From: Deltaproteobacteria bacterium
GTDB lineage: Bacteria > UBA10199 > JACPAL01 > JAHFST01
Assembly: GCA_023265625.1 (NCBI GenBank)
Contig: JAHFST010000002.1
Location: 62,001 to 126,000 of the forward strand
DNA length: 64,000 nt
Direction: 5' to 3'
Positions 17,440 to 26,360 of the stretch are shown piece by piece. A program made the position numbers and the translations under genes. The stretch's first letter is position 1, and every line of letters starts with the position of its first letter. A model generated the notes under the pieces. That model was not told where the DNA came from, did no database searches, and was given only the letters and a program-made list of their open reading frames with translations.

Positions 17440-17613
17440 AGGTCAAGGTAACCGCTAGTCCCTTCCGGCCCCTGCGGAACTCCTCGCCAACTGTCTCCGT
17501 GACCCTTCGGTCGCAGGGCCCCTACCCCCGCTCCCTACGGAAGAAAATATTTTCCAAATGGCTGCGTCAAACAGGTCCTCGGTCCCTCCAGGAACTATCG
17601 GTTACCTTGACCT
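17440..17613. repeat. MITE-like inverted-repeat element
   Basis: A perfect 15-bp terminal inverted repeat: AGGTCAAGGTAACCG at 17440-17454 and its complement at 17599-17613. Imperfect pairing continues inward, and there are internal hairpins (for example TTCCG/CGGAA near 17464). It sits between two convergent genes. The right arm forms the last codons of the RND gene. No transposase frame is inside, so it could be a non-autonomous element or a large bidirectional terminator. Confidence 0.7.
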
Positions 17614-20051
17614 TTTTGTTCTATTAGAATGGTTAACGCCGGCGCAAAAACCAGGGCGGTGGCCAGGCAGGTGATCTCGCCGATGATGGCAATCCAGCCA
17701 AACGAGACCAGGGCCTGATTTTTGGCGATCACCAGGGTGAAGTAGCCGATAATGGTGGTGAGGGAACACAACGCCACGGCGCCGCCCGTGGTGCGGATCA
17801 CCTTGAGCATGGAGCCTTTGCCCTCTAACTTGTAGCGTTGATAAATGTTGCAGCCATAATCGACCCCGATGCCAAAGGTGGTGGGGATGGCGATGAAGTT
17901 GAAGAAGTTGATCTTGACGTTTAACAGCGCAATCGCCCCCCCCATGATGAGGACGCCGACTGTCAAAGTGCCCAGGATGAAAATAATGCCGGGCCGATCC
18001 CGAAATAACAGCACCACGACGAGGCAGACCGCCAGGAAGGCCATGATGGTGGCTCGTGGGCCGTCGTGTATCACGGCGCGCAGCAGGTCGGCAAAGATGA
18101 CGGAATCTCCCGAGGCGGAGATGACCTCGCCCGTGGGGAGCTTGTTGGATCGAATAATGTCGGCAAAATGGATCAGGTTTTTTCCATTCCAGAGCGGGGC
18201 GATGTCCGTGGGGTAGACATAGGTAAGATTGCCCAGGGTGCCATCTTTTTCGCGGAAATTTTGTAAAATATTGGCGGGTAGATCCTTGAGCGTAACGTGC
18301 TGGGCCGAGAATTGAGCTTTAAAATCGGCCAATTCTTTCCTTTGTTTCTCGTTGAGAAAGTTTAGGGTCTTATCTTCCAATAAACGTTGGGTCTTATGGA
18401 GCCACGCGATTTTTTCATCTTGCTCGGGAGGGACGTAGGAATAGAGTGATTTGCAACTATCCACGACACGCTGCTCCGGCGGGTCCAGCTCATTCTTTCG
18501 TTTGATCTCGTTACACAAGGGAACCACTTGATCATTTCGGTCGGTGACGAGGATGGCGGGTGTCGTGGAACCTCCAAAAATTTTCTTGATCCGATCATTC
18601 AAGGCGGCCTCAGCGGCGACTTCCTTCCCCTTACTCTTCACTCGGAGTTTGCTAAAGTCGTATTCCAGGGAGTGGGGGATAAAGTAGATGAGGAGCGGGA
18701 TTGAAACGACGACCAAGGCCATCCCAGTCATGGTTATTTTCTTTGACCAATGAGAGAGAAAGGGCACAAACCAATTCATGAATGAGAAATGAGGCTTTTG
18801 GTTAATGTGTTCATCCAACATGACGGGACGGATATCCTCCGTGATACTCAAAAAGACGGGGAGCACTGTGTAGGTGGCCACCCAGCACAGGAACATCCCC
18901 AAGCCGCCGATAAAACCAAAATGGGAAAAGCCGCGGATCTGCGTGGCGATCAAGGTGGCAAAGGAGACACTCGTAGTAATGCTGGAGGCCAGCGTCCCGG
19001 TCAGGGTGGCCGGGATCGAGATTTGTAACGAGGCCAAGGGGGAGTGACCCATCCGTCTTTCTTCCAGGTAGCGGGCCATCAGGATAAGACCGTAGTTGAT
19101 GCCATTACCGACAATGATCGAACCCAAAAAAGCGGTTTGGGTCGTGAGATAGCCAATCTTCCAAGTGGTGATGGCAAAGGCCCAGGCGGCGCCATTGAAG
19201 GTGGCCCACGCCATCAATAAGACCATGCGCAAACGACGATAGTAAACCAGCACGGCTAATCCTACGAGCACCACGCAGAGACCCGTGGTGGAAACGATAT
19301 CATCAATCAGGGTTTGATATTCAAAGAGGACCCTCCGGAATTTTCCCGTGAGCCCCACCTTCATTGAGGGGTGAAATTGTTCCGGATGGAGTGAGCTGAT
19401 TGTTTCATTTAACTTCGCGACTAACTTACGCGAGAAATCGATCCCGGTGGAAGATCCCGGTGGTTTGATGACAATTGCCATGGTCTGTTGCGCGGCGTCA
19501 AAATAATAACCGTCGATGTAGTGTTCATAATTGCTGGTCTTGGATTTGTACTTGTCCTCAATATCCTGCGTGGAAAATCCCTTGCCCTTTTCATCGTCGG
19601 TTTCAAAGTCGAGATAGAGCCCGGTTTTTTTTAGTTTCTCCTGCTGGATGCGATGCTCCAAGCGGTTATGAATCTCCCGAATATCGACCAAGTCCATGTA
19701 GAGATATTTATTCTTCTGAAAAAAATCCTTGGTGGCCGCCGCGTTGTATTCAATCTGGTTGATAAATTCGAGAGGGTACTCCTTGAGCTTGGCCACGAGG
19801 GCCTCGCCAAAGCGGATCGAGGCCTTGGGGTCATCGGATTCGATGGCGACGATCAGTGTGCCACTGCTGCCCACACGACCCACAATACGATTCAGGTCCT
19901 GCACGCTTTGAAAACTTTCCGGCAAGAGTTCCTTAAAATCGCTCTTCAGTTTTAAATGCTTGGCTTGGGAGATGCTGTAGGCAAACAGCAGGGTGAATAA
20001 CACGGCCAATGGCCAGCGACCCCGATAGAGACAACGGACAAAGAATTCCAT
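17595..20051 (-). CDS. RND/MMPL-family lipid exporter, HpnN-like
   Basis: An RND-superfamily transporter of about 818 aa with two repeats, each one membrane helix plus a large periplasmic loop plus five to six helices. Family marks include FKELLPESFQSVQDLNRIVG after helix 1, and GNGINYGLILMARYLEERR and GIGVDYGCNIYQRYKLEGKG in helices 4 and 10. HpnN-like and MMPL members move hopanoids or other lipids across the inner membrane. A hopanoid role is inference, as no hopanoid genes are nearby. I chose ATG 20051; a TTG lies 18 nt upstream. The final codons (QGNR-stop) come from an inverted-repeat arm. Confidence 0.88.
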   Translation of the reverse strand: MEFFVRCLYRGRWPLAVLFTLLFAYSISQAKHLKLKSDFKELLPESFQSVQDLNRIVGRVGSSGTLIVAIESDDPKASIRFGEALVAKLKEYPLEFINQIEYNAAATKDFFQKNKYLYMDLVDIREIHNRLEHRIQQEKLKKTGLYLDFETDDEKGKGFSTQDIEDKYKSKTSNYEHYIDGYYFDAAQQTMAIVIKPPGSSTGIDFSRKLVAKLNETISSLHPEQFHPSMKVGLTGKFRRVLFEYQTLIDDIVSTTGLCVVLVGLAVLVYYRRLRMVLLMAWATFNGAAWAFAITTWKIGYLTTQTAFLGSIIVGNGINYGLILMARYLEERRMGHSPLASLQISIPATLTGTLASSITTSVSFATLIATQIRGFSHFGFIGGLGMFLCWVATYTVLPVFLSITEDIRPVMLDEHINQKPHFSFMNWFVPFLSHWSKKITMTGMALVVVSIPLLIYFIPHSLEYDFSKLRVKSKGKEVAAEAALNDRIKKIFGGSTTPAILVTDRNDQVVPLCNEIKRKNELDPPEQRVVDSCKSLYSYVPPEQDEKIAWLHKTQRLLEDKTLNFLNEKQRKELADFKAQFSAQHVTLKDLPANILQNFREKDGTLGNLTYVYPTDIAPLWNGKNLIHFADIIRSNKLPTGEVISASGDSVIFADLLRAVIHDGPRATIMAFLAVCLVVVLLFRDRPGIIFILGTLTVGVLIMGGAIALLNVKINFFNFIAIPTTFGIGVDYGCNIYQRYKLEGKGSMLKVIRTTGGAVALCSLTTIIGYFTLVIAKNQALVSFGWIAIIGEITCLATALVFAPALTILIEQKGQGNR

Positions 20052-20118
20052 GGCATGAGTTGCTGCCAAATTTGGAAGCCCTTGTCAAACGATGCTTCTC
20101 TGGCTATGGGTGTGCCCT

Positions 20119-21132
20119 ATGGATGATATTCTAGAGCTCGGCTTGATAGACCTTGAGACATGGTGTTTGGCGCGGGGTTTGAAGAAATTTACGGCCACCC
20201 AAGTCTTTCAATGGCTCTATCAGAAAAAAGTGACCTCTTTTGCGGAAATGACCAATGTGGCGAAGCAGGCGCGGGCCGTCTTGTCGGAACATTTTATCGT
20301 GGGGCATTTGGAGATTACGGAACGTTACCATTCCACACAAGATGGATCGACCAAGTTTTTGATGAAGTTGGTCGATGGCAGGACGGTTGAATCCGTCCTG
20401 ATGCCGCAAAAAGGTCGTCTGACCCTGTGTGTCTCCAGCCAAGTCGGTTGTGCGATGGGCTGCACCTTTTGCAAGACGGCCGAGATGAAGCTGGTGCGAA
20501 ATTTGACGACGGCGGAAATCTTGGGTCAACTGATCGGGGCGCAGCGAGAATCGGAACAGCGTATCTCGAATGTGGTCATGATGGGGATGGGCGAGCCGTT
20601 GCATAACTACGAGGCCGTGATCCAAGCGGTGAACCGAATGACCGACCCGAAGGCCCTGCAGATGTCGAACCGCAAGGTCACGGTGTCCACGGTGGGGCTG
20701 GCCCCGGAGATCGAGCGTTTTGGGCTGGATACGCGGGTGAAACTGGCCCTGTCGCTCAATGCCACCCATGAGGCCGGGCGACTGGAGGTGATGCCGGTGA
20801 CCCGCAAATACCCGCTGGATGAGGTCCTGGCGGCGTGTAAAAAATACACCACCTTGACGAAGCATCGGGTCACCCTGGAATACGTGATGATGGCGGGGGT
20901 GAATGACACCCCGGAGGATCATAAACGCCTTGCCCGTATCGCCTCCGTTTTCCCCTGCAAAATTAATTTGATCCCCTATAACCCGTTTCCCGGTTCGCCT
21001 TATCAGCGTCCCGCAGAGTCGAGCATTATGGATTTTCACAAGTATTTGGCGGATCGGCATTTTCAGGTGAACATCCGCTATTCCAAGGGACTCGATATCA
21101 TGGGGGCCTGCGGCCAGTTGGCGACTCGATGA
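20119..21132 (+). CDS. rlmN: 23S rRNA/tRNA adenine-C2 methyltransferase RlmN
   Basis: A radical-SAM methyltransferase of 337 aa. It has the CAMGCTFCKT iron-sulfur motif (CxxxCxxC), MMGMGEPLHNY, and GACGQLATR at the C-terminus with the catalytic Cys. RlmN methylates C2 of A2503 in 23S rRNA and A37 of some tRNAs, using SAM and a 4Fe-4S cluster. I chose ATG 20119 (MDDILELG); an ATG 27 nt upstream would add a short odd tail. It is transcribed away from the RND gene and followed after 51 bp by an nfuA-like iron-sulfur carrier gene. Confidence 0.95.
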   Translation: MDDILELGLIDLETWCLARGLKKFTATQVFQWLYQKKVTSFAEMTNVAKQARAVLSEHFIVGHLEITERYHSTQDGSTKFLMKLVDGRTVESVLMPQKGRLTLCVSSQVGCAMGCTFCKTAEMKLVRNLTTAEILGQLIGAQRESEQRISNVVMMGMGEPLHNYEAVIQAVNRMTDPKALQMSNRKVTVSTVGLAPEIERFGLDTRVKLALSLNATHEAGRLEVMPVTRKYPLDEVLAACKKYTTLTKHRVTLEYVMMAGVNDTPEDHKRLARIASVFPCKINLIPYNPFPGSPYQRPAESSIMDFHKYLADRHFQVNIRYSKGLDIMGACGQLATR

Positions 21133-21183
21133 TTCATTGACACGGGACGGGAATATTCTTAGGTTATTACAGAGGAGACAAAA

Positions 21184-21765
21184 ATGATAACATTTACCGA
21201 TAACGCCAAAGACAAGGTTCATTTTTATATGAAGGATCGCGCAGGCGGCGCCTGGGCCATTCGCATTCGTACCAGTGGACCGACCAAATTTGATTTCTCG
21301 TTGGAGGAGGTCATTAAGAAAAATCCCACCGATAATTTGCTTCAGGTGGATGATTTTCAAGTGATTGTCGATGCCAAGACGGCTCAAAGTTTGGCGGGGG
21401 CGACGGTGGATTTTGTCGAGACACCGTTCAGTCAGGGATTTAAAGTGGAAACCAAGGCCGTGGCCGTTGACCCCAAGGGTCCTGATTTAAGCGACCCCGT
21501 GGTGCAGCAGATTAATGATCTATTGACGAAGGAGATTAACCCATCCTTGGCGAGTCATGGGGGTGTGGCGCGGTTATTGGAGGTGAAGAATCAGATTGTC
21601 TATCTCCAACTAGGTGGGGGATGTCAGGGCTGCGGCTCCGCGACGGCCACGCTCAAACAGGGGATTGAAACACGCATCAAAGAAGCGATTCCTTCCATCA
21701 TTAGTGTGGTGGATCAAACCGACCATGCGAGTGGCACGAACCCATATTTTCAACCCCATCATTGA
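21184..21765 (+). CDS. NfuA-like iron-sulfur carrier
   Basis: A 193-aa two-domain protein. The N-terminal half (about 1-95) has the A-type carrier fold pattern but lacks its cysteines. The C-terminal half (about 105-180) is a NifU/Nfu domain with GGGCQGCGSATATLKQGIE, where the CxxC pair binds a shared 4Fe-4S cluster between two subunits. NfuA delivers clusters to target enzymes. RlmN, encoded just upstream, is a cluster enzyme, although RlmN is not a proven client. GAGGAG lies 8 nt before the ATG. Confidence 0.92.
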   Translation: MITFTDNAKDKVHFYMKDRAGGAWAIRIRTSGPTKFDFSLEEVIKKNPTDNLLQVDDFQVIVDAKTAQSLAGATVDFVETPFSQGFKVETKAVAVDPKGPDLSDPVVQQINDLLTKEINPSLASHGGVARLLEVKNQIVYLQLGGGCQGCGSATATLKQGIETRIKEAIPSIISVVDQTDHASGTNPYFQPHH

Positions 21766-21844
21766 AAAACGGAATATTTTGACGGTGAGGAGTCGTTGTG
21801 ATAGAGGATCTGCCTTTCATTAACCTTATTCAGGAGGAATCGCG

Positions 21845-22141
21845 ATGAAGAAAGCCATACTCGTAGCGGGATTTATATCGGTGGCGGCCGTAGCCCAGGC
21901 CGGTGTTTTGGGGGATATCGGCAGAGATGTTTTACGTGACACCGAAAATAAGGCCGTGGATCATGCGGTCAAAAAAGTAGTCAATCCTACCGGAGTTCAA
22001 GTGTTATGGAAAGGCACTTGGTATCCAGCGAGCGTTCTCAAGACTAGGGAGACTAAGAAGGGGACTCAATCTTTCATCCACTATGATGGCTATAGCGCTT
22101 CTTGGGATGAATGGGTCGGACCAGAGCGTATTAGGAATTAA
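21845..22141 (+). CDS. Exported Tudor-knot (chromo-like) protein
   Basis: A 98-aa protein with a cleavable signal peptide (MKKAILVAGFISVAAVAQAG) and a C-terminal domain starting VLWKGTWYPASVL and ending IHYDGYSASWDEWV. That pattern matches the Tudor-knot/MBT-like barrel known from eukaryotic chromatin proteins. The signal peptide places it in the periplasm or outside the cell, so it cannot read chromatin. A role in binding a polymer or peptide ligand is only a guess. A GGAGG ribosome site precedes the ATG. The next gene (mtnP) starts 3 nt after its stop. Confidence 0.8.
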   Translation: MKKAILVAGFISVAAVAQAGVLGDIGRDVLRDTENKAVDHAVKKVVNPTGVQVLWKGTWYPASVLKTRETKKGTQSFIHYDGYSASWDEWVGPERIRN

Positions 22142-22144
22142 TCC

Positions 22145-23008
22145 TTGTCTAAATCAATCATTGGCATCATTGGCGGCAGCGGTCTTTATCAAATGGCCGG
22201 CCTAAAAATCTCCGAAGAAATAAATCTCGAAACCCCATTTGGGGCGCCCTCGGATGCGTTTTTACGGGGGCAACTGTCAGGTCAAGAGGTGGTCTTTTTG
22301 CCACGCCATGGGCGGGGCCATCGGATCAGTCCCTCGGAGCTGAATTTTCGCGCGAATATTTGGGGGATGAAGCAGCTGGGCGTTTCTTCGATCATCGCTG
22401 TGTCCGCAGTCGGCAGCTTGAAAAAAGAAATTGTCCCGGGGCATATGGTGATTATCGATCAGTTCTTGGATCGCACCCGGGGCCGTGTCTCGACATTTTT
22501 CACCGATGGTATTGTGGCCCATGTCACGTTTGCGGATCCCATTTGTCCCAGTTTGAGAAAATTATTCATTCAGGCCGGACAAGCCGTGGGTGCGGTGACC
22601 CATGAGCGGGGGACCTATCTCTGCATGGAGGGGCCGCAGTTTTCCACGCGGGCGGAATCCAACCTGTACCGGAGCTGGGGGGCGGACGTGATTGGCATGA
22701 CGAATCTGCAAGAGGCCAAGTTGGCCCGCGAAGCGGAGCTTTGTTATGCCACGATTGCCCTCTCGACGGACTACGATTGTTGGTACGAAGGGCATGACGA
22801 TGTGACGATTGAGGCGGTGATCGAGTGTCTGCAGAAAAACGTGGCGACCGCGCAAAACATGATTCGCTGGGTCTTGGAGCATGTTTCCGAGAAGGGTGAT
22901 TGCGGTTGCGGCAAGGCGTTGCAGCATGCGATCTTGACGGATCGGAAGTTGATCCCCCAGGAGACGCGCAAAAGGTTGGAAGTCATCGCAGGAAAATATT
23001 TGTCGTAG
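22145..23008 (+). CDS. mtnP: S-methyl-5'-thioadenosine phosphorylase
   Basis: A 287-aa enzyme of the MTAP/PNP family. It has GIIGGSGLYQMAGL at the N-terminus with the phosphate-binding GGSG, FLPRHGRGHRISPSE, TYLCMEGPQFSTRAES and VIGMTNLQEAKLAREAE. It splits methylthioadenosine into adenine and 5-methylthioribose-1-phosphate, the first step of methionine salvage in the cytosol. The likely start is TTG 22145, three bases after the preceding stop, with AGGA before it. A PfkB-type kinase follows. No other salvage genes (mtnA, mtnB and so on) are in view. Confidence 0.93.
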   Translation: MSKSIIGIIGGSGLYQMAGLKISEEINLETPFGAPSDAFLRGQLSGQEVVFLPRHGRGHRISPSELNFRANIWGMKQLGVSSIIAVSAVGSLKKEIVPGHMVIIDQFLDRTRGRVSTFFTDGIVAHVTFADPICPSLRKLFIQAGQAVGAVTHERGTYLCMEGPQFSTRAESNLYRSWGADVIGMTNLQEAKLAREAELCYATIALSTDYDCWYEGHDDVTIEAVIECLQKNVATAQNMIRWVLEHVSEKGDCGCGKALQHAILTDRKLIPQETRKRLEVIAGKYLS

Positions 23009-23030
23009 GGGCGGCCCTACGTGGCCGCCC
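23009..23030. repeat. GC-rich palindrome after mtnP
   Basis: GGGCGGCC (23009-23016) and GGCCGCCC (23023-23030) form an 8-bp hairpin with a 6-nt loop directly after the mtnP stop. A T-rich but interrupted tail follows. It may act as a terminator. It also resembles the GTAGGGGCG-type palindromes scattered in many environmental genomes, so it may be a REP copy. Confidence 0.5.
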
Positions 23031-23055
23031 TCTTTGTGTTATTTAGGAGAACCCC

Positions 23056-23970
23056 ATGGGCATCTTAGTGGTAGGCACCGTCGCATTAGATTCCGTCGAG
23101 ACCCCGTTCGGCCATGTAGACCGGGCCCTAGGCGGTTCAGCCACCCATTTCACGGCCGCCGCTAGTTTTTTGACTCCGGTGGCAATCGTCGGGGTGGTCG
23201 GCGAGGATTTTCCGCATGCCGAGCTTGATTTTTTAAGGCAACGCAAGGTCGATCTCTCGGGACTGGAAACCCTGCCTGGAAAAACCTTTCACTGGAAGGG
23301 GCGCTACGGTTTTGATCTGAATTCGGCGGAAACTTTGGCAACAGACCTCAACGTCCTGACGCAATTTTCCCCAAAAATTCCTAAAAATTTGCGCGAGTCC
23401 GAGTTTGTTTTTTTGGCCAATATTCATCCGGCGCTGCAGATCCAAGTGTTGGAGCAGATTGTCCGTCCCAAGTTGGTGGCCTTGGACACCATGAATTTTT
23501 GGATCCAGGGCGAGCCTGATTTGTTGCGCAAGGTCATGGCGCGGGTCAATCTGGTGGTCATCAATGAAGGCGAGGCGCGGCAGTTTACCGGCGAGGCCTC
23601 GTTGCTCAAGGCGGCCCGGCAGATCCAGAAGTTAGGACCGCGGATTGTCATCATCAAGCAAGGTGAATACGGGGCCCTGTTGTTTTACGAGCAAGAAATA
23701 TTTTCCGCACCTGGGTTGCCGCTGGAAAGCGTCAAGGACCCGACCGGGGCAGGGGATAGCTTCGCCGGTGGGATGATGGGCTACCTCTCCAGGGTGGGGC
23801 AAGTGGATCTCAAGACCTTGTGTCAGGCCATCATTGTCGGGAGTTCGATGGCCTCTTACAATGTGGAGGATTTTAGTTGTCACCGTCTCAAGACGCTCAC
23901 GCTGCCGGAAATTGTCTCTCGAATTAATCAATTTAAAAAACTGTCTCATTTCGAAGAAATTACATTATAA
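23056..23970 (+). CDS. PfkB-family sugar/nucleoside kinase
   Basis: A 304-aa ribokinase-type (PfkB) kinase. It has an N-terminal GGSATHFTAAAS substrate segment and the C-terminal DPTGAGDSFAGGMMGYL signature carrying the catalytic Asp and anion hole. The family phosphorylates sugars or nucleosides with ATP. The position directly after mtnP suggests a role in recycling products of methylthioadenosine or adenosine breakdown; that is context inference only. An AGGAGA ribosome site precedes the ATG. recO starts 8 nt after its stop, so the operon continues. Confidence 0.88.
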   Translation: MGILVVGTVALDSVETPFGHVDRALGGSATHFTAAASFLTPVAIVGVVGEDFPHAELDFLRQRKVDLSGLETLPGKTFHWKGRYGFDLNSAETLATDLNVLTQFSPKIPKNLRESEFVFLANIHPALQIQVLEQIVRPKLVALDTMNFWIQGEPDLLRKVMARVNLVVINEGEARQFTGEASLLKAARQIQKLGPRIVIIKQGEYGALLFYEQEIFSAPGLPLESVKDPTGAGDSFAGGMMGYLSRVGQVDLKTLCQAIIVGSSMASYNVEDFSCHRLKTLTLPEIVSRINQFKKLSHFEEITL

Positions 23971-23978
23971 CTCCGGTT

Positions 23979-24707
23979 ATGGAGAAGGCTCGTTGTGAGG
24001 GGATTGTCCTCAAGGTCATGGCCTACCGAGAGCATGATTTGCTCGTCGATTTCATGACCGAGACACACGGTCGTTTGACCGGCCTGGCCCGTCATGCGAC
24101 CAAGAGTAAGAAACGCTTCGGTCCGTTATTGGCACCGGCCAATATCCTCAACGTGCAATTCAAGCCCGGGGAGTTGGCCTTTTTGGAAGAAGTCTCACTG
24201 GCCCAACCCTTGTCGCATCTTTATGACCAACTGGATCGCCTGGCCGCGGCCTTTTATCTGCTCGATTGTATTCGCACGGCGGTCCATGAGGGGAGCCCGG
24301 ACAAGCCTTGCTACCTGCTCCTGCGAAAATCCTTGGTGGCCTTGCATGAGCGGCATAGCCCGGGCCGCGTGATCCCGCTCTTTCAATATCATTTTTTACG
24401 ACACCTGGGGTTTCAACCCAAACTAGATGTGTGTGGCCGCTGCGGTGGTCACGGAGATGATCGCTACTATTTCGTATTTCGCGAGGGCCAGATGTTGTGT
24501 CTGCGCTGCCTGCCGCAGCAGGAACCCTTTGCCATGTTACCAAGTCCGGCCATTCTCCAACTACGCTCCTGGGAACAGGACGAACCTCGCTGGGAGGAAG
24601 AGGTCTGCCCCGAGGTCAAACAGTTTTTGCCAAAGTTCTTGGAATACCAGCTGGGGAAGCGATTACGCTCTTCCTTGATTCTCCCCAAGATCTTGGCTAA
24701 GGGTTAA
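23979..24707 (+). CDS. recO: DNA repair protein RecO
   Basis: A 242-aa RecO. The N-terminal OB-fold starts with CEGIVLKVMAYREHDLLVDF. A helical core contains LFQYHFLRHLGFQPKLDVC, and a four-Cys zinc site is made by CGRCGG and CLRC. RecO loads RecA onto SSB-coated single-stranded DNA in the RecFOR pathway. The gene sits in a tight run between the PfkB kinase and the UbiB-like kinase. The ribosome site before ATG 23979 is weak. Confidence 0.93.
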   Translation: MEKARCEGIVLKVMAYREHDLLVDFMTETHGRLTGLARHATKSKKRFGPLLAPANILNVQFKPGELAFLEEVSLAQPLSHLYDQLDRLAAAFYLLDCIRTAVHEGSPDKPCYLLLRKSLVALHERHSPGRVIPLFQYHFLRHLGFQPKLDVCGRCGGHGDDRYYFVFREGQMLCLRCLPQQEPFAMLPSPAILQLRSWEQDEPRWEEEVCPEVKQFLPKFLEYQLGKRLRSSLILPKILAKG

Positions 24708-24712
24708 ATTCC

Positions 24713-26359
24713 ATGCTGAACTCCCGATTCCGATTTTTAAAGGCTTATAGGCTGGTTCTGCTCGTCCTCAGTTCTTACATTTTTGTCTGGGTGCAAAAGC
24801 GCTTGTTGGGGCTGTCTTGGGGGGAAGAGCGGATGCGTCGGGCACATGGGCGCAACGCCCGACGGATCGAACGGGGGATTTTGGAGCTCAAGGGCCTCTT
24901 CATCAAGGTCGGGCAGATGCTCTCGATCATGACCAATTTTCTACCCGAGGCCCTGACCCGTGAATTAGAAGGCCTGCAGGATGCCGTTCCTCCCCATGAT
25001 TATGCGGCCATCGAGGCGCGTTTTGTCCAGGAGTTTGGTAAACGGCCGGATGAGTTGGTGGAGCGATTTAGCCCGGAGCCCATTGCCTCGGCCTCGTTAG
25101 GTCAGGTTCATGTGGCCTATCTGCAAGATGGCACGAAGGTGGCCATCAAGGTGCAATACCCGGAGATCGACGAGATTGTTCGGAGCGACCTCAAGACGAT
25201 GCGGCGCATTTTTGGCCTGCTGAACCTGTTCTTTCCATCCTATGGCCTCAAGTATGTTTACGAGGAAATCAGGGAAGTTGTCCTGCGCGAATTGAATTAC
25301 TTGGAGGAAGGCAAGCAGCTGGAAAAGATCCAGGCTAATTTTGCGGCGGAGCCGGGCTTCGATTTTCCAAAAGTCTTTTGGGAATTATCCACGCCTAAGA
25401 TCCTCACCCTTCAGTTCATGGAAGGGGTTAAAATCTCGGCCCTGCCTCAGTTGCACAAGTTGGGCGTGAATCCCACGGAGCTCGCCACCAAGATCATCCA
25501 CGCCTATTGCAAGCAAATCTTCATCGATGGGCTGTATCATGCCGATCCCCATCCCGGCAATTTGTTGGTCCTGCAAGAGGCGAGCGGCCCGAAGATCATC
25601 TTCATTGATTTCGGGGCCACCGCCGTCATCTCCGAATCCATGAGGAATGGCATTACCCTGTTTGCGGAAGGCTTGATTAAGCGCGACACCAAGGTGTTGG
25701 CCCAAGCGATGCGCAACATGGGCTTCGTGGCCCGGACGGATGATTTTGCGGCCTTTGACGACTTGGTCGCGTATTTCTACGAGCGGTTATCGAACCTCAA
25801 GGTGGAAAATTTCCGCAATCTAAACCTCTCCCAATTACAGAATTTAGAGACCATCCTGGACCTCAAAAAGACCAAGATTAGTTTTAAGGACTTGATGAGC
25901 TCGTTTCATGTGCCCCGCGATTGGATCTTGCTCGAGCGCACCTTGATTTTGGTGATGGGTGTCTGTGCGTACCTGGATCCGGCGCTCAATCCGATTGATA
26001 TTGTGCTCCCCTACGTGGAACAGTTTGTCTTGCAGGATAAGCCTCTCTCCGAAGTGGCGCTGGCCCTGACCAAGGAGATTGGCCTGTCGTATTTACAACT
26101 GCCCCATGAGATTCAAAAAACCTTGAAACGTTTGAATGAGGGCAAGATCTCGGTCCAGTCCCACGATTTGCGGCACCATACCGATAAGATGTATGTGTTG
26201 GGGCATCAGTTGCTCTATGCCTTCTTAGGCGTGGCGGGGCTCACTCTGATGGGCTATTTTCGATCGTTGCGTTTGTTGGAGTGGAGTGAGTATGCGTGTT
26301 ACGGGGCCGATTTTTTTGGGGTGATCCTGCTCGTTTCTTTGCTCAAAAATCGGAAGTAA
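24713..26359 (+). CDS. UbiB/ABC1-family atypical kinase
   Basis: A 548-aa protein of the ABC1/UbiB/AarF family. It has the KxGQ-like motif FIKVGQMLS near residue 65, the Ala-rich loop ASASLGQVHVA, VAIKVQYPE, the catalytic YHADPHPGNLLVL and the metal-binding FIDFGATA. The C-terminus has two hydrophobic helices that should anchor it in the inner membrane. UbiB proteins support quinone or lipid metabolism through ATPase activity. It starts 5 nt after the recO stop and is followed 1 nt later by the TonB-like gene. Confidence 0.92.
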   Translation: MLNSRFRFLKAYRLVLLVLSSYIFVWVQKRLLGLSWGEERMRRAHGRNARRIERGILELKGLFIKVGQMLSIMTNFLPEALTRELEGLQDAVPPHDYAAIEARFVQEFGKRPDELVERFSPEPIASASLGQVHVAYLQDGTKVAIKVQYPEIDEIVRSDLKTMRRIFGLLNLFFPSYGLKYVYEEIREVVLRELNYLEEGKQLEKIQANFAAEPGFDFPKVFWELSTPKILTLQFMEGVKISALPQLHKLGVNPTELATKIIHAYCKQIFIDGLYHADPHPGNLLVLQEASGPKIIFIDFGATAVISESMRNGITLFAEGLIKRDTKVLAQAMRNMGFVARTDDFAAFDDLVAYFYERLSNLKVENFRNLNLSQLQNLETILDLKKTKISFKDLMSSFHVPRDWILLERTLILVMGVCAYLDPALNPIDIVLPYVEQFVLQDKPLSEVALALTKEIGLSYLQLPHEIQKTLKRLNEGKISVQSHDLRHHTDKMYVLGHQLLYAFLGVAGLTLMGYFRSLRLLEWSEYACYGADFFGVILLVSLLKNRK

Positions 26360-26360
26360 A

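Noticed and set aside
20131-21387. 418-codon open frame antisense to rlmN
   Set aside because: It covers the rlmN gene in the opposite direction, is rich in His, Gln and Arg as expected of a reversed high-GC gene, and matches no family.
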